Of a stretch of DNA of 64,000 nucleotides, positions 1 to 10,865 are shown one piece after another. The notes under the pieces are model-generated. The model made no database searches. It was not told the origin of the DNA and saw only the letters and a list, made by a program, of their open reading frames with translations. Within the stretch, counting starts at the first letter, position 1. Each line of letters opens with the position of its first letter. The position numbers and the translations under genes were made by a program. Source of the stretch: Mesorhizobium sp. AR10. Its GTDB lineage: Bacteria > Pseudomonadota > Alphaproteobacteria > Rhizobiales > Rhizobiaceae. The stretch spans positions 5,000,001 through 5,064,000 of the forward strand of contig NZ_CP080524.1 in NCBI RefSeq assembly GCF_024746795.1. Direction: 5' to 3'.

Positions 1-2244
1 GCCGTGGGTGGGCGGCTGTCGCGCGTCGACGGTCCGGCCAAGATCACCGGCGCGGCCAAATATGCGGTCGAGCAGCAGCTCGACGAGCTGGCCTATGCCG
101 TGCTGGTCGAGAGCACGATCGCATCAGGCAAGGTGCGTTCGATCGACACGAAGGCTGCCGAGGCGGCACCCGGCGTGCTCAAGGTGTTGACGCCGGACAC
201 CATCGCGCCGCTGAAGACCGCATCGGACTGGTTCGGCACGCCGCCGCCCGATGTGCCCTATTGCCCGCTGGCGCGCGATATCACCTTCTCGGGCCAGCAT
301 GTCGCGGCCTTGGTGGCCGAGAGTTTCGAGCAGGCGGTGGCGGCGGCAGCGCTGGTCAAGGTCCTCTATGATGAGACGCCTTCCATCGTCGACCTCAGCG
401 ATGGCAAGGCCGGCGACGGCATCCCGATCGACGCCATGACCAAGGAATGGGGCGACGCGCAAGCCGCTTTCGCGGCCGCTCCCGTCAGGATCTGCGCCGC
501 CTACAACACGCCGCGCGAATACCAGGCGCCGATGGAACCGCATGGGCTGATCGCGCGCTGGGAGGGCGACAAGCTCACTGTCTGGGAGCCGAGCCAGTGG
601 CTCGACGGGATGGCGCGCACCTATGCCGAATGGTTCGGCGTACCGTTCGAAAATGTGCGGCTGGTCTCGCCCTATATTGGCGGCGGTTTCGGCTCCAAGG
701 CGCTGGCGCTCGGCCACAGCGCGGTGGCGGCGGTTGCGGCAAAGATGCTGGGACGGCCGGTGAAGCTGGTCATGACGCGGCCGCAGACCTTCACCGGTTA
801 TGGCGGACGCGCGGCGACGCGCCAGACGGTGGCGCTCGGCGCCGGCCCCGAGGGACAGATCCAGTCGATCGTGCATCGCGGCGTCAACGAGACCTCGATG
901 GACGGCATGTGGGTCGAGCCGCTGGGCTCGGTCACCTCGGTCATGTATGCGACGCCGAATTTCTCGTCGCGGCAGAATGTCGTGCGGGTGAATTCGGTGG
1001 TGCCGGGCGCCATGCGCGCGCCGGGCGAGAACCCCAGCGCCTTCGGCATCGAATGCGCCATCGACGAGCTCGCCCATGAGGTCGGCATCGATCCGCTGGC
1101 GATCCGGCTGAAGAACTATGCCGAACAGGATCCGCACGCGAAAAAGCCGTGGTCGACACGGCAGTTGCGCGAGGCCTTCGCCGCAGGTGCGGAAGCCTTC
1201 GGCTGGTCGCGGCGCAGCCCGGAGCCGCGCTCGATGCGCGACGGCAACCAGCTGATCGGCTGGGGCGTGGCCGCCGGCACCTACCCGGTGCGCCGGGCCT
1301 ATGGCGAAGCGATGGTGCGCATCCTCGCCGACGGCTCGGTCGAGGTCGAAAGCTCCTCGATCGACATGGGCCAGGGCACCTACACGATCCTGGCGCAGAC
1401 GGCGGCCGAGACGCTCGGCGTGGCGGCGGAGAACGTCGTGGTGAAGCTCGGCGACTCGCGCTTTGCCCGCGCCGGCGTCACCGGCGGCTCCAGGTTGGCC
1501 GGCGTCATGACCGGCGCGGTCTACAAGGCGGCGAGTGCTGCACTTGACCAGTTGGTGGGCTTGGCGATCTCCGATCCCCGCTCGCCCTTCCACGCGCTGC
1601 AGGCCAACACACTGGTCGTCGCCAGTGGCCGCATCTCATCGCCCCGCGGCGACGGACCGGAGGTTTCGATCGCCGAGCTGCTGGCCAGCGTCGGGCGCGA
1701 CCATATCGAGGCCAAGGGCGACACCATGCCGGCCAATTCGACGGCTGAGGATCGCTACAAGAACTATACCACCATCGCCATGGCGCTGCCGCATACCGAG
1801 GGCGACTATTCCCGCCACAGCTGGTGCGCGCATTTCATTGAAGTGCGGGTCGACGAGGACTTCGGCACGGTGCGCGTGTCGCGCGTGGTGTCGGCGCTGG
1901 ATTCGGGCCGGCTCTACAATCCCAAGCTCGCCGAAAGCCAGTGGAAGGGCGGCATCATCATGGGCATCGGCCAGGCGCTGCTGGAGGAAGGCATCGTCGA
2001 CCGCCGCCATGGCCGCATCGTCAACAACAACCTCGCCGATTATCTGGTGCCGACCAATGCCGACATCCCCGACATCGAGGTGATCTCGGTCGGCATCCCC
2101 GACCTGCATTCCTCGGTGCTCGGCGGCAAGGGTGTCGGCGAGCTGGCCATCGTCGGCGTCGCGCCGGCGATCGCCAATGCGGTGTTCCACGCGACGGGCA
2201 AGAGGGTTCGGGATTTGCCGATCACGCTGGAGAAGCTGATCTAG
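1..2244 (+). CDS. Xanthine dehydrogenase/aldehyde oxidase-family molybdopterin-binding large subunit (5' partial)
   Basis: The frame is open from the first base and starts inside the usual N-terminal block (RLSRVDGPAKITGAAKYA), so the true start lies upstream. Enzymes of this family hydroxylate purines, aldehydes or N-heterocycles at a molybdopterin centre and pass electrons to separate 2Fe-2S and FAD subunits. Visible family blocks are PYIGGGFGSK near residue 224, RAPGENPSAFGIE near 340, DMGQGTYTILAQ near 455 and GGKGVGELAIVG near 710. The last block holds the Glu used as catalytic base. The substrate cannot be read from sequence. No partner subunit is visible, so these genes would have to be upstream. 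A palindromic repeat follows the stop codon. Confidence 0.9.
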   Translation, partial: AVGGRLSRVDGPAKITGAAKYAVEQQLDELAYAVLVESTIASGKVRSIDTKAAEAAPGVLKVLTPDTIAPLKTASDWFGTPPPDVPYCPLARDITFSGQHVAALVAESFEQAVAAAALVKVLYDETPSIVDLSDGKAGDGIPIDAMTKEWGDAQAAFAAAPVRICAAYNTPREYQAPMEPHGLIARWEGDKLTVWEPSQWLDGMARTYAEWFGVPFENVRLVSPYIGGGFGSKALALGHSAVAAVAAKMLGRPVKLVMTRPQTFTGYGGRAATRQTVALGAGPEGQIQSIVHRGVNETSMDGMWVEPLGSVTSVMYATPNFSSRQNVVRVNSVVPGAMRAPGENPSAFGIECAIDELAHEVGIDPLAIRLKNYAEQDPHAKKPWSTRQLREAFAAGAEAFGWSRRSPEPRSMRDGNQLIGWGVAAGTYPVRRAYGEAMVRILADGSVEVESSSIDMGQGTYTILAQTAAETLGVAAENVVVKLGDSRFARAGVTGGSRLAGVMTGAVYKAASAALDQLVGLAISDPRSPFHALQANTLVVASGRISSPRGDGPEVSIAELLASVGRDHIEAKGDTMPANSTAEDRYKNYTTIAMALPHTEGDYSRHSWCAHFIEVRVDEDFGTVRVSRVVSALDSGRLYNPKLAESQWKGGIIMGIGQALLEEGIVDRRHGRIVNNNLADYLVPTNADIPDIEVISVGIPDLHSSVLGGKGVGELAIVGVAPAIANAVFHATGKRVRDLPITLEKLI

Positions 2245-2257
2245 GGCGCGCGACCTT

Positions 2258-2406
2258 ATCTCCCCCCTTGAGGGGGAGATGTCGCCGAAGGCGACAGAGG
2301 GGGTCGCCGCGTGTAGAGCGCCAACCTTCTTCTGCCGCAGCAGGTCGAGCCCAGTCGGACCAACCCCCTCTGGCCTACCGGCCATCTCCCCCTCGAGGGG
2401 GGAGAT
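2258..2406. repeat. Bipartite palindromic intergenic repeat, copy A
   Basis: Both ends carry a near-perfect 23-nt palindrome (atctcccccc...ggggagat), at 2258-2280 and 2384-2406. Between them lie gtcgcc/ggcgac arms and the text agagggggtcgccgcg. The same arrangement, with very similar internal sequence including a 'tcgagcccagtcggnccaacccc' type core, recurs at 62411-62562. It is a dispersed, non-coding element of the type scattered through Mesorhizobium-like genomes. It may also end transcription of the upstream gene. Confidence 0.85.
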
Positions 2407-2477
2407 TACGCGCTCGCCCGTTTCGCCAATCTCTGTATGATCTCCTCAGCGTGACAAGTTCTCGACGGGGGAAACTC

Positions 2478-2957
2478 ATGAAAAGCAAACTGGCGATAGT
2501 CATCCTGGCGCTGGTGACCACCCAGCCGGCGTTTGCGGCGCCGTGCGGCTGGACCGCGAAGATGGAGGAAGACGAGGGCGGCAGTGTGCTGACGGCTTCG
2601 GTCTGCGGCGGGCCGAAAGCCGATGCGCACCTGATGCTGACCTGTTTCGGCAAGCCGACGCTGAGCTACGACCTCGGCCCCACCGGCCAGGAGCTGGAGC
2701 CTGGCATCAACGCTTCGTTCGTGTTCAAGGCCGGTGGCAAGGCCGTGACCAAGACGCTCCAACTCGAGGCGATGTACAATTACTTCACGGTGCAATTGGA
2801 CAGCGCCGACCCGCTGCTGGCCTTGCTGCGCGCCAAGGGCGAGGTCACGGTCGCCGCGGACAAATATGGCGAAAACAGTTTTCCGCTCGCGGGTTCCAGC
2901 GCCGCCATCGGCAAGGTTCTGGCCGAATGCGGCAAGGTTTCCGACGACGGAAACTGA
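2478..2957 (+). CDS. Small exported protein of unknown function
   Basis: A 159-residue protein. The start is the ATG at 2478, preceded by a purine-rich gggggaaac Shine-Dalgarno region. It opens with a classic Sec signal peptide (MKSKLAIVILALVTTQPAFA, cut expected after the AFA). The mature part has four cysteines, at CGW and SVCGG in the N-terminal third, LTCFG in the middle and AECGK near the end, which could form two disulphides in the periplasm. The central part alternates short hydrophobic and polar stretches and looks like a beta-rich fold. I do not recognise a named family; the composition recalls small periplasmic proteins of the invasion-associated locus B type, but that is only a resemblance. 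Confidence 0.75.
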   Translation: MKSKLAIVILALVTTQPAFAAPCGWTAKMEEDEGGSVLTASVCGGPKADAHLMLTCFGKPTLSYDLGPTGQELEPGINASFVFKAGGKAVTKTLQLEAMYNYFTVQLDSADPLLALLRAKGEVTVAADKYGENSFPLAGSSAAIGKVLAECGKVSDDGN

Positions 2958-2990
2958 GCCCAGCGGAATGCTGGCTCATCAAGGCTCGAC

Positions 2991-3449
2991 CTACAACGCC
3001 ATCTTGTAGCCGAGATGGCTGGCGGTGAAGCCGAGGCGCTCGTAGAAAGCGTGCGCCTGCGCCCGGTCCTTGTCGGTGGTGAGTTGGACGACGCTGCAGC
3101 CGCGCGCGCGGCACTGTTCAATCGCCCATTCGATCATCAGCTGGCCGACGCCGCGAGACCGCCATGGCCGGGCGACGCGAACCGATTCGATCTGGCCGCG
3201 CCAGGCGCCCTTCCTGGAAATCCCCGGAAGGAAGGTGAGCTGCAGGGTTGCGACCACCTGCCCGGCTTCCACGGCCACGGCCAGCATCTGGTTGGGATCG
3301 GCGTCGATGGCCCGGAAGGCATCGAGATAGGAGGACGCGAGCGGCGTCGACGGGTCTTCGCGCGCCGCGCCGAGAGCGTCGTCGGCGAGCATGGCAACGA
3401 TCGCCGATAGGTCGAGCGCTTGCGCGCGACGGAACTCGATTTCGCTCAT
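2991..3449 (-). CDS. GNAT-family N-acetyltransferase
   Basis: A 152-residue single-domain protein of normal GNAT length. It transfers an acetyl group from acetyl-CoA to an amine of an unknown acceptor. The acetyl-CoA pyrophosphate loop is visible as RPWRSRGVGQLM (residues 94-105, the R/Q-x-x-G-x-G/A motif) after the beta strand IESVRVA. Motif B ends in AFYERLGF (residues 134-141), whose Tyr is the usual general acid. The gene stands alone on the minus strand, convergent with the exported protein before it. The acceptor cannot be inferred from its neighbours. Confidence 0.88.
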   Translation of the reverse strand: MSEIEFRRAQALDLSAIVAMLADDALGAAREDPSTPLASSYLDAFRAIDADPNQMLAVAVEAGQVVATLQLTFLPGISRKGAWRGQIESVRVARPWRSRGVGQLMIEWAIEQCRARGCSVVQLTTDKDRAQAHAFYERLGFTASHLGYKMAL

Positions 3450-3563
3450 CGAGAGGAGACATACGGCGGGGGTTTGGACGTGGCAAGAGGTGCTTGATTG
3501 GCAAGATCGCGGATGGGCGGTCGGGGACGGTTGGCATCGGGCAAACTACCGGGCAAGCCGCCC

Positions 3564-5273
3564 CTACCCCTGCCCACCAATAAACGCCGCCGCGCGCACG
3601 ACATGCGCATCCCTGTGTGTGCGGGCGGCCAGCGCCAGCCATTCGCGGCCGATAGCGTCAGCGACTTCCGGGCGGCCCTGTTTGAGGCTGATCTCAGCCT
3701 GGCTGGCGAGAATCTCCACCTGCAGCGCGGCATAGACATCGGTATCGCGCGCGCAGCGTCGGCCGGCCTCGCCAAGCCACTCCATCGCTTGCGGCAGTGC
3801 ACCCTCGGCGGCATAAGTCAGCGCCAGCACGCGCGCCACCGCCCCTTCCCAACACGGGTCGTTCATCTGGCAGCTCAGCGCGAAGGCCTCTTCTAGCCTG
3901 GGCCTGAGTTCCCGTGCGGGCGCCTGCTGGCGGGTGCGGGATTCGCTCAGCACCGCGACCGGCCACGGCCGGAACGAAATCCAGTGCTGCTCGTCGACCA
4001 GTGTCAGGCAATCGGCCAGCCAGCTGTCGGCTTCCTCCAGCCGGTCGGCCGCAAGCAGGCCCCAGCCGCCCAGGCCCAGCGACCAGATCTCACGGCGGCG
4101 ATTGCCAGCCGAGCGGGCATGCTCCAGCGAGACGGCATAGTGGGCCATGCCGTCTTCGAGCCGGCCCCAGTCGACCAGGTTGAAGCCGATGACGCCATGG
4201 ATGCCGGCCAACGCGTCGCTGTCCGCGGCCAATTCCTCCGCTTGCGCCAGATAGGCTGCGGCCGTCGGCCGGCGCCCGGCCAGCGCCTCGACATAACCGA
4301 GTTCCCGAAAGGCCGCCGACGCGATGCCGGCGCTGCCGGCCTTGCGTGCCAGCTCGGTGCTCTGGCTGAGCAGGATCGAGCCCTCATCGTCATAGCCCCT
4401 GACGGAATGCACCAGCGCGGTGCCGAGCTCGAAAGTGGCTTTGGCGCTGAGATGCGGGTTGTTGATTTTCTCGGCGTCGCGGACGGCGCGGCGCAAGCAG
4501 TCGATGCCGGCGTCGGCCGCGCCGGCGGCGAGCGCCGCAAGCCCGGACTGCACCAGCGACTTGACGAAGGCTTCCGGTGAAATGCCGCCAGGCTGCGAGG
4601 CTATGGTGCGCCGCGCCGCGCTGCGCAGGGCGGCCGAAGGCTTTTCGCCAAGCTCGGCCAGGAACACCGCCTCGGTTGCTTCGACCTGTTCGAGCGCTGC
4701 CGGGTAGCGCCCGGCCAGCGCCAGGCTCTTGACCAGAAGGATATGAGAGCCCTCATCATAGGGGCTGCGCCGCACCCCAAGCCCGGCCAGCCTGACGGCG
4801 CGTTCATAATCCTCGACCGCCATCGCGCGGATGGTTTCCTGCCTGATCCTGGCTTCGACAATGCCGGAAATGCGCTGGCGCTCGACCAGCAACCAGGTCG
4901 AGAATTCCGGGCTGCAGCGCGGCTCCAGCGTACCGAGCAGCGGGCCTGCAACCTCGACGTCGAGATCGTCTCGGTCGAGCCGCAGTACATCGACCTCGAT
5001 ATCGGGCGCAAAATTGCATTCGACCGGATCGCCGTTCAGGCATTCCGAAGCGTTGAGCGCCTTGCGCAATGAGGCCAGGCACCAGCGCAGCGACCCGAGT
5101 GGATCGATGGTTTCGGGAAACAGTTCCGACGCCAGGCCTCGGCGGTCGAGCGGGGCGCGCGACAGCACCACGCGGGCAAGCAGCGCCCAGGCCTGATGGC
5201 CGCGCACCGACTGGCTTTGTCCATCGGTATCGAAGATCGCAGGTTCGCCTAGAAGCCTGATTTTCCTGCCCAT
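3564..5273 (-). CDS. SARP-type transcriptional regulator with BTAD and TPR-like domains
   Basis: I take the ATG at 5273 (MGRKIRLLGEP) as the start, giving 569 residues; the frame stays open upstream, but that part is of low complexity and overlaps the promoter region. Residues 1-95 fit the winged-helix DNA-binding domain of SARP regulators (LRWCLASLRKALN). Residues 110-260 fit the bacterial transcriptional activator domain, with ARIRQETIRAM and AGRYPAALEQVE helices. The remainder is a series of TPR-like helical pairs. The gene is divergent from the DUF4242 gene at 5441 with 167 bp between the two starts, which suggests that it controls that gene. No ATPase domain is present, so this is the short SARP-TPR type. 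Confidence 0.8.
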   Translation of the reverse strand: MGRKIRLLGEPAIFDTDGQSQSVRGHQAWALLARVVLSRAPLDRRGLASELFPETIDPLGSLRWCLASLRKALNASECLNGDPVECNFAPDIEVDVLRLDRDDLDVEVAGPLLGTLEPRCSPEFSTWLLVERQRISGIVEARIRQETIRAMAVEDYERAVRLAGLGVRRSPYDEGSHILLVKSLALAGRYPAALEQVEATEAVFLAELGEKPSAALRSAARRTIASQPGGISPEAFVKSLVQSGLAALAAGAADAGIDCLRRAVRDAEKINNPHLSAKATFELGTALVHSVRGYDDEGSILLSQSTELARKAGSAGIASAAFRELGYVEALAGRRPTAAAYLAQAEELAADSDALAGIHGVIGFNLVDWGRLEDGMAHYAVSLEHARSAGNRRREIWSLGLGGWGLLAADRLEEADSWLADCLTLVDEQHWISFRPWPVAVLSESRTRQQAPARELRPRLEEAFALSCQMNDPCWEGAVARVLALTYAAEGALPQAMEWLGEAGRRCARDTDVYAALQVEILASQAEISLKQGRPEVADAIGREWLALAARTHRDAHVVRAAAFIGGQG

Positions 5274-5404
5274 CAAGTTCCCACCATTCGACAGCAACCG
5301 CCCTGCCCGTCGCCCGTGTGACCAAACGTGTGACGGCCTTGTGCAGTTTTTTCGCGAGCCCGGCACGCGGGGTCCAACGGCGGCCGGTTCCAAGGTGGCG
5401 TCAA

Positions 5405-5427
5405 CGTAACAAACGTCATCGTAACAA
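5405..5427. promoter_or_regulatory. Direct repeat of CGTAACAA, possible regulator site
   Basis: The octamer CGTAACAA occurs at 5405-5412 and again at 5420-5427, with the related AACGTC between them, just upstream of the DUF4242 start at 5441. SARP proteins bind direct repeats, so this is a reasonable operator for the divergent regulator. The 15-bp period is longer than the usual 11 bp, and assigning it to this regulator is inference only. Confidence 0.3.
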
Positions 5428-5440
5428 TGGAGATCGACAC

Positions 5441-5722
5441 ATGCCAACATTCATCATCGAGCGCGAGATCCCGGGCGCAGACAAGCTCAGCCCGGCCGAG
5501 CTCAGGGATATTTCGGCGAAGTCCAACGAAGTCGTGGCCGGATTGGGCGAGCCCTATACCTGGGTGACGAGCTATGTCGCCGGCGACAAGATATACTGCG
5601 TCCACGAAGCCGACAGCGCCGACACCGTCGAGCGGCATGCCCGCGAGGGCGGCTTCCCCGCCAACAAGGTCACGAAGATCGCTGCGTTCATCGGACCGGA
5701 GACGGCGCAAGCCAGGGGCTGA
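5441..5722 (+). CDS. DUF4242 domain protein
   Basis: A 93-residue protein starting MPTFIIEREIPGAD, which matches the compact ferredoxin-like DUF4242 family. Members are small cytoplasmic proteins; one studied actinobacterial member binds nickel, but a general function is not established. Typical features are the opening strand (TFIIEREIPG), LSPAELRDIS, and the core segment TWVTSYVAGDKIYCVHEADSADTVERHAREGGFPANKV. The gene is divergent from a SARP-type regulator and this pairing suggests regulation by it. The start at 5441 follows a purine-rich ggagatcgac stretch. Confidence 0.82.
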   Translation: MPTFIIEREIPGADKLSPAELRDISAKSNEVVAGLGEPYTWVTSYVAGDKIYCVHEADSADTVERHAREGGFPANKVTKIAAFIGPETAQARG

Positions 5723-5926
5723 GCCATCCCAGACTGAATCAGGCCCGGCGCGATCGCATTGATTGGCCGCGATCCTTTTGCAGAAGGCCGACCCCAATCG
5801 GCCTGCTGCATTCCAATCGAGAGACCATGACCACCATGTTCAGAACCACAACCGGCCGCGGCATCGGCCTCCGACAGCCACCACGTCGCGATGCATGGCA
5901 GCCTGCAATTACAGACCATCGATCGC

Positions 5927-5951
5927 GGAACCCTACGATGTGCAAAGCATT
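5927..5951 (+). promoter_or_regulatory. Possible EcfG-type promoter of katE
   Basis: GGAAC at 5927-5931, a 16-nt spacer, then CATT at 5948-5951; the consensus -10 is CGTT, so there is one mismatch. It lies 41 bp before the katE start. Stress catalases are common targets of the general stress sigma factor in this group, which makes the site plausible but not certain. Confidence 0.4.
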
Positions 5952-5992
5952 GTGAAGAGGTGCAATCCCGCACCGCTCACAAGGAACATGCC

Positions 5993-8107
<2,115 letters not shown>

Positions 8108-8128
8108 AGCGATCGGTAGAGCCGCCGC

Positions 8129-9019
8129 TCAGAGCGCGCCGCGTTCCTGTTCCGGCGTGGAGACCAGCAAGGCCGCCGCGGCATTGGCCGCGGCGATGGC
8201 CGCCTCGATGGGCTCTCCACGGGCAAGCCCTGCCGCAAAGGCGCCGACGAATTCGTCGCCGGCGCCATGGGTGCTGACGACTTTCACCGGGATGGCGGCC
8301 AGCGCGAACGCCTGGCCATCGCGGTGGCAATAGGCGACGCCCTCCCCACCCGCCGTCACGATGGCGGCCGGATAGACATCGACCAGACGGCGAGCCGCTT
8401 CCCCCGCGCCGTCGAGCGTGTCGACCACCGGAACGCCGGCAAGGAATTCCGCCTCGATGGCGTTGACGATGACGATGTCGACCAGCACGATCAGGTCGTC
8501 GGAGAGTTTGCGCGCCGGTGCGGCGTTGAGCACGACGCGGCCGCCGGCTGCCTTGATAGCGCGGGCGGCGGCGATGTTGGCGGCTTCGGGCACCTCGTTC
8601 TGCTGCAGCAGCACCGCAGTCTGCACCACCACGTCAGCCGCCGCTGCGATGTCCTTTTCGCCCAGAGTGAGATTGCTGCCGGAGACGATCACGGCGCCAT
8701 AGTCGCCGCCCTCGTCGAAGATCGCCACGCTCAGGCCCGAGCCGGCTCCGACTGCCACCCGCACGAAGCGGCGGTCGACGCGGTTACGGTCGAGATTGTC
8801 CAGCAGCGCCTTGCCGAAATCGTCATCGCCGACCGCGCCGATCATCGCTGCGGGCACGCCCGCGCGGGCCACTGAGACAGCCTGGTTGCCGCCCTTGCCG
8901 CCGCATTTCGGATGCCAGGCGTGGCCAGTCACCGTCTCGCCCTTGCGTGGGCGGTCGGGTGCCTCGACCATGATGTCGTAATGCAGGCTGCCGAATACGG
9001 TCACCAAAGGCGGCGTCAT
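8129..9019 (-). CDS. PfkB-family sugar kinase (ribokinase-like)
   Basis: A 296-residue cytoplasmic kinase expected to phosphorylate the sugar imported by the operon, using ATP. The N-terminal PfkB signature is GGKGGNQAVSVARAG (about residues 40-54). The C-terminal signature with the catalytic base Asp is THGAGDEFVGAFAAGLA (Asp about 255). The start at 9019 lies inside the stop codon of the RpiR gene (ATGA overlap), so it is translationally coupled and last in the operon. The substrate may be ribose or a related pentose or hexose; the family alone does not decide. Confidence 0.88.
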   Translation of the reverse strand: MTPPLVTVFGSLHYDIMVEAPDRPRKGETVTGHAWHPKCGGKGGNQAVSVARAGVPAAMIGAVGDDDFGKALLDNLDRNRVDRRFVRVAVGAGSGLSVAIFDEGGDYGAVIVSGSNLTLGEKDIAAAADVVVQTAVLLQQNEVPEAANIAAARAIKAAGGRVVLNAAPARKLSDDLIVLVDIVIVNAIEAEFLAGVPVVDTLDGAGEAARRLVDVYPAAIVTAGGEGVAYCHRDGQAFALAAIPVKVVSTHGAGDEFVGAFAAGLARGEPIEAAIAAANAAAALLVSTPEQERGAL

Positions 9020-9891
9020 GTGCCCCGGTCTTTCCGCTTCGATGTCACCGCCGACATGGTGCGGCCGAGATTGCGTTCCGCCGCCTGGTAGTCGCGCTGC
9101 GCCACCGCCACGAACAGCGCGTCGAGAATGTTGAGCTGGGCGATGCGCGCCGCCGCGTTTTCGCCCATCAGCGGCGAGCCCTGCGCGGTCGAGCACAGCA
9201 CGATGTCGGCGATCTGCGCCAGCGGCGAGTTGTCGTAATTGGTGATGGCCAGCGTGCGCGCGCCGCTCTTGCGGGCGAGATGGATGGCGTCGATGACGGC
9301 TGAGGTGTTGCCGGAATGTGAAAAGCCGACGGCGATGTCGTCGGCGCCGAGCAGCGAGGCCGACATCAGCATCATGTGCGAGTCGTCATAGACCGAGGCG
9401 CGGATGCCGATGCGCAGGAATTTGTGCGAGACGTCGCGCGCGATCTGGGCCGAGCCGCCGACGCCGTAGAAGTCGCGGTTTTTGGCGCGGTAGAGCAGAT
9501 CGGCGGCGCGGTCGAAATCCTCCATGTCGAGGATCGCCAGCGTCTCCTCCAGCGCATGGATCGAGGTGCGGAACACTTTTTGCACGATCTCGGCCGAGCT
9601 GTCGTCGACCGACAATTCCTGGTGCATCTCGGCGGTCGGCAGGCGGCTGTATTCATAGACGGCGGTGCGAAAGTCGCGATAGCCGGAGAAGCCGAGTTTC
9701 TTGGCGATCTTGACCACCATCGCTTCCGACACGCCGGCCTCCTCGGCGATCTGCTTCAGCGGAATGGTCTCGTCGAAGCCGCGCCGGCCAAAAACGGTTT
9801 CCACCACCTTGGCCTCGAGCGGCGTGAGATGCGGCATCATCATGCGGATGCGCGGTCCTACGGCTTTCAGATCGAGATTGCTCAACGTCAT
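9016..9891 (-). CDS. RpiR/MurR-family transcriptional regulator
   Basis: A 291-residue regulator. Residues 1-80 form the RpiR helix-turn-helix (IPLKQIAEEAGVSEAMVVKIAKKLGFSGYRDFR). Residues about 125-260 form a SIS domain that binds a sugar phosphate (FYGVGGSAQIARDVSHKF, VGFSHSGNTSAVIDAI). Such proteins usually repress or activate the operon they sit in, in response to the phosphorylated sugar. The gene overlaps the permease before it and the kinase after it by ATGA junctions. The likely target is the promoter upstream of 14675, where two short palindromes occur. Confidence 0.92.
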   Translation of the reverse strand: MTLSNLDLKAVGPRIRMMMPHLTPLEAKVVETVFGRRGFDETIPLKQIAEEAGVSEAMVVKIAKKLGFSGYRDFRTAVYEYSRLPTAEMHQELSVDDSSAEIVQKVFRTSIHALEETLAILDMEDFDRAADLLYRAKNRDFYGVGGSAQIARDVSHKFLRIGIRASVYDDSHMMLMSASLLGADDIAVGFSHSGNTSAVIDAIHLARKSGARTLAITNYDNSPLAQIADIVLCSTAQGSPLMGENAAARIAQLNILDALFVAVAQRDYQAAERNLGRTMSAVTSKRKDRGT

Positions 9892-10865
9892 CCACGTCCC
9901 CTCGTCACGCGATCGATAAGCATCGCGGCGAGGATTATAAGGCCAGTTGCCAGCAGCTGATAGAAGGACTGGACATTCATCAGCGTCAGGCCGTTGCGCA
10001 TGGTGCCGAGGATGACGGCGCCCAGAATGGTGCCGACGACACTGCCCTTGCCGCCCATCAGCGAGGCGCCGCCGATGGCCGCCGCGGCGATGGCGTCGAG
10101 CTCCCAGAGATTGCCCAAAATGGGCTCGGCCGCACCCAGCCGGCCAATCAAGATCTGCGCGGCAAGTGCTGCCAGCAGGCCCGAGATCATGTAGGCGGCG
10201 ATCTTGGTTCGGGCGATCGGCACGCCGGCGATGTAGGCCGCCTCCTCATTGCCGCCGACGGCGAGCAGATATTCGCCGAACGGCGTCTTCTTGAGGATGA
10301 TCCAGGCAATCAGCGCGACGCAGGCGACGATGATGACCGACAGCGGCAGCCCGAACAGCGAGCCGTTGAAGATGGCGCGGAAATCGGCCGGCAGACCAAG
10401 CACCGGATTGCCGCCGGTGTAGATCAGCGCCAGCGCCCGGTAGGTGCTGAGCGTTCCCAATGTGACGATGAAGGGTTGCAGCCCGACATAGGCGACGAGC
10501 ACGCCGTTGAGCAGGCCGCACAGCAGACCGATGGCGAAGCCGGCGGCGATGGCCAGTGGAAACGGCACGCCGGCGACCAGCATCGAGGCCGAGATGACGG
10601 CCGAAAGGGCCGCCGTCGGCCCGACGGAGAGGTCGATGCCGCCGGAAATGATCACCAGCGTCATGCCCAGCGCCAGACAGGCATTGATACTCGACTGCTG
10701 CAGGATGTTGATCAGATTGCGCTCGGCAAAGAAGCCCGGCACCAGCGCGCCGAAGACGGCGAGGATGACGATCAGGCCGATCAGCGTGCCGGCGTCGCGC
10801 ATGGAAAACCGGTGCAGGAAATCCGCCTTGGGCCGCGTTGCTGTATTTTCCGATATGTCCGTCAT
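9888..10865 (-). CDS. Ribose-type sugar ABC transporter permease
   Basis: A 325-residue inner-membrane permease of the RbsC family (BPD_transp_2), with eight to ten hydrophobic segments. Family marks are ALGMTLVIISGGIDLSVG (about 65-82), LQPFIVTLGTLSTYRAL (about 130) and the cytoplasmic loop LLAVGGNEEAAYIAGVPIARTKIAAY (about 205-230) that contacts the ATPase. The C-terminal GLTLMNVQSFYQLLATGLIILAA is also typical. Its ATG directly abuts the stop of the ATPase gene, and its stop overlaps the rpiR start. It forms the channel for the sugar delivered by the binding protein at 12574. Confidence 0.93.
   Translation of the reverse strand: MTDISENTATRPKADFLHRFSMRDAGTLIGLIVILAVFGALVPGFFAERNLINILQQSSINACLALGMTLVIISGGIDLSVGPTAALSAVISASMLVAGVPFPLAIAAGFAIGLLCGLLNGVLVAYVGLQPFIVTLGTLSTYRALALIYTGGNPVLGLPADFRAIFNGSLFGLPLSVIIVACVALIAWIILKKTPFGEYLLAVGGNEEAAYIAGVPIARTKIAAYMISGLLAALAAQILIGRLGAAEPILGNLWELDAIAAAAIGGASLMGGKGSVVGTILGAVILGTMRNGLTLMNVQSFYQLLATGLIILAAMLIDRVTRGRG

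Noticed and set aside
124..1593. Long minus-strand frame opposite the molybdenum hydroxylase gene
   Set aside because: It is a high-GC shadow: Arg/His-rich, no family motif, no ribosome site, fully inside a clear gene.
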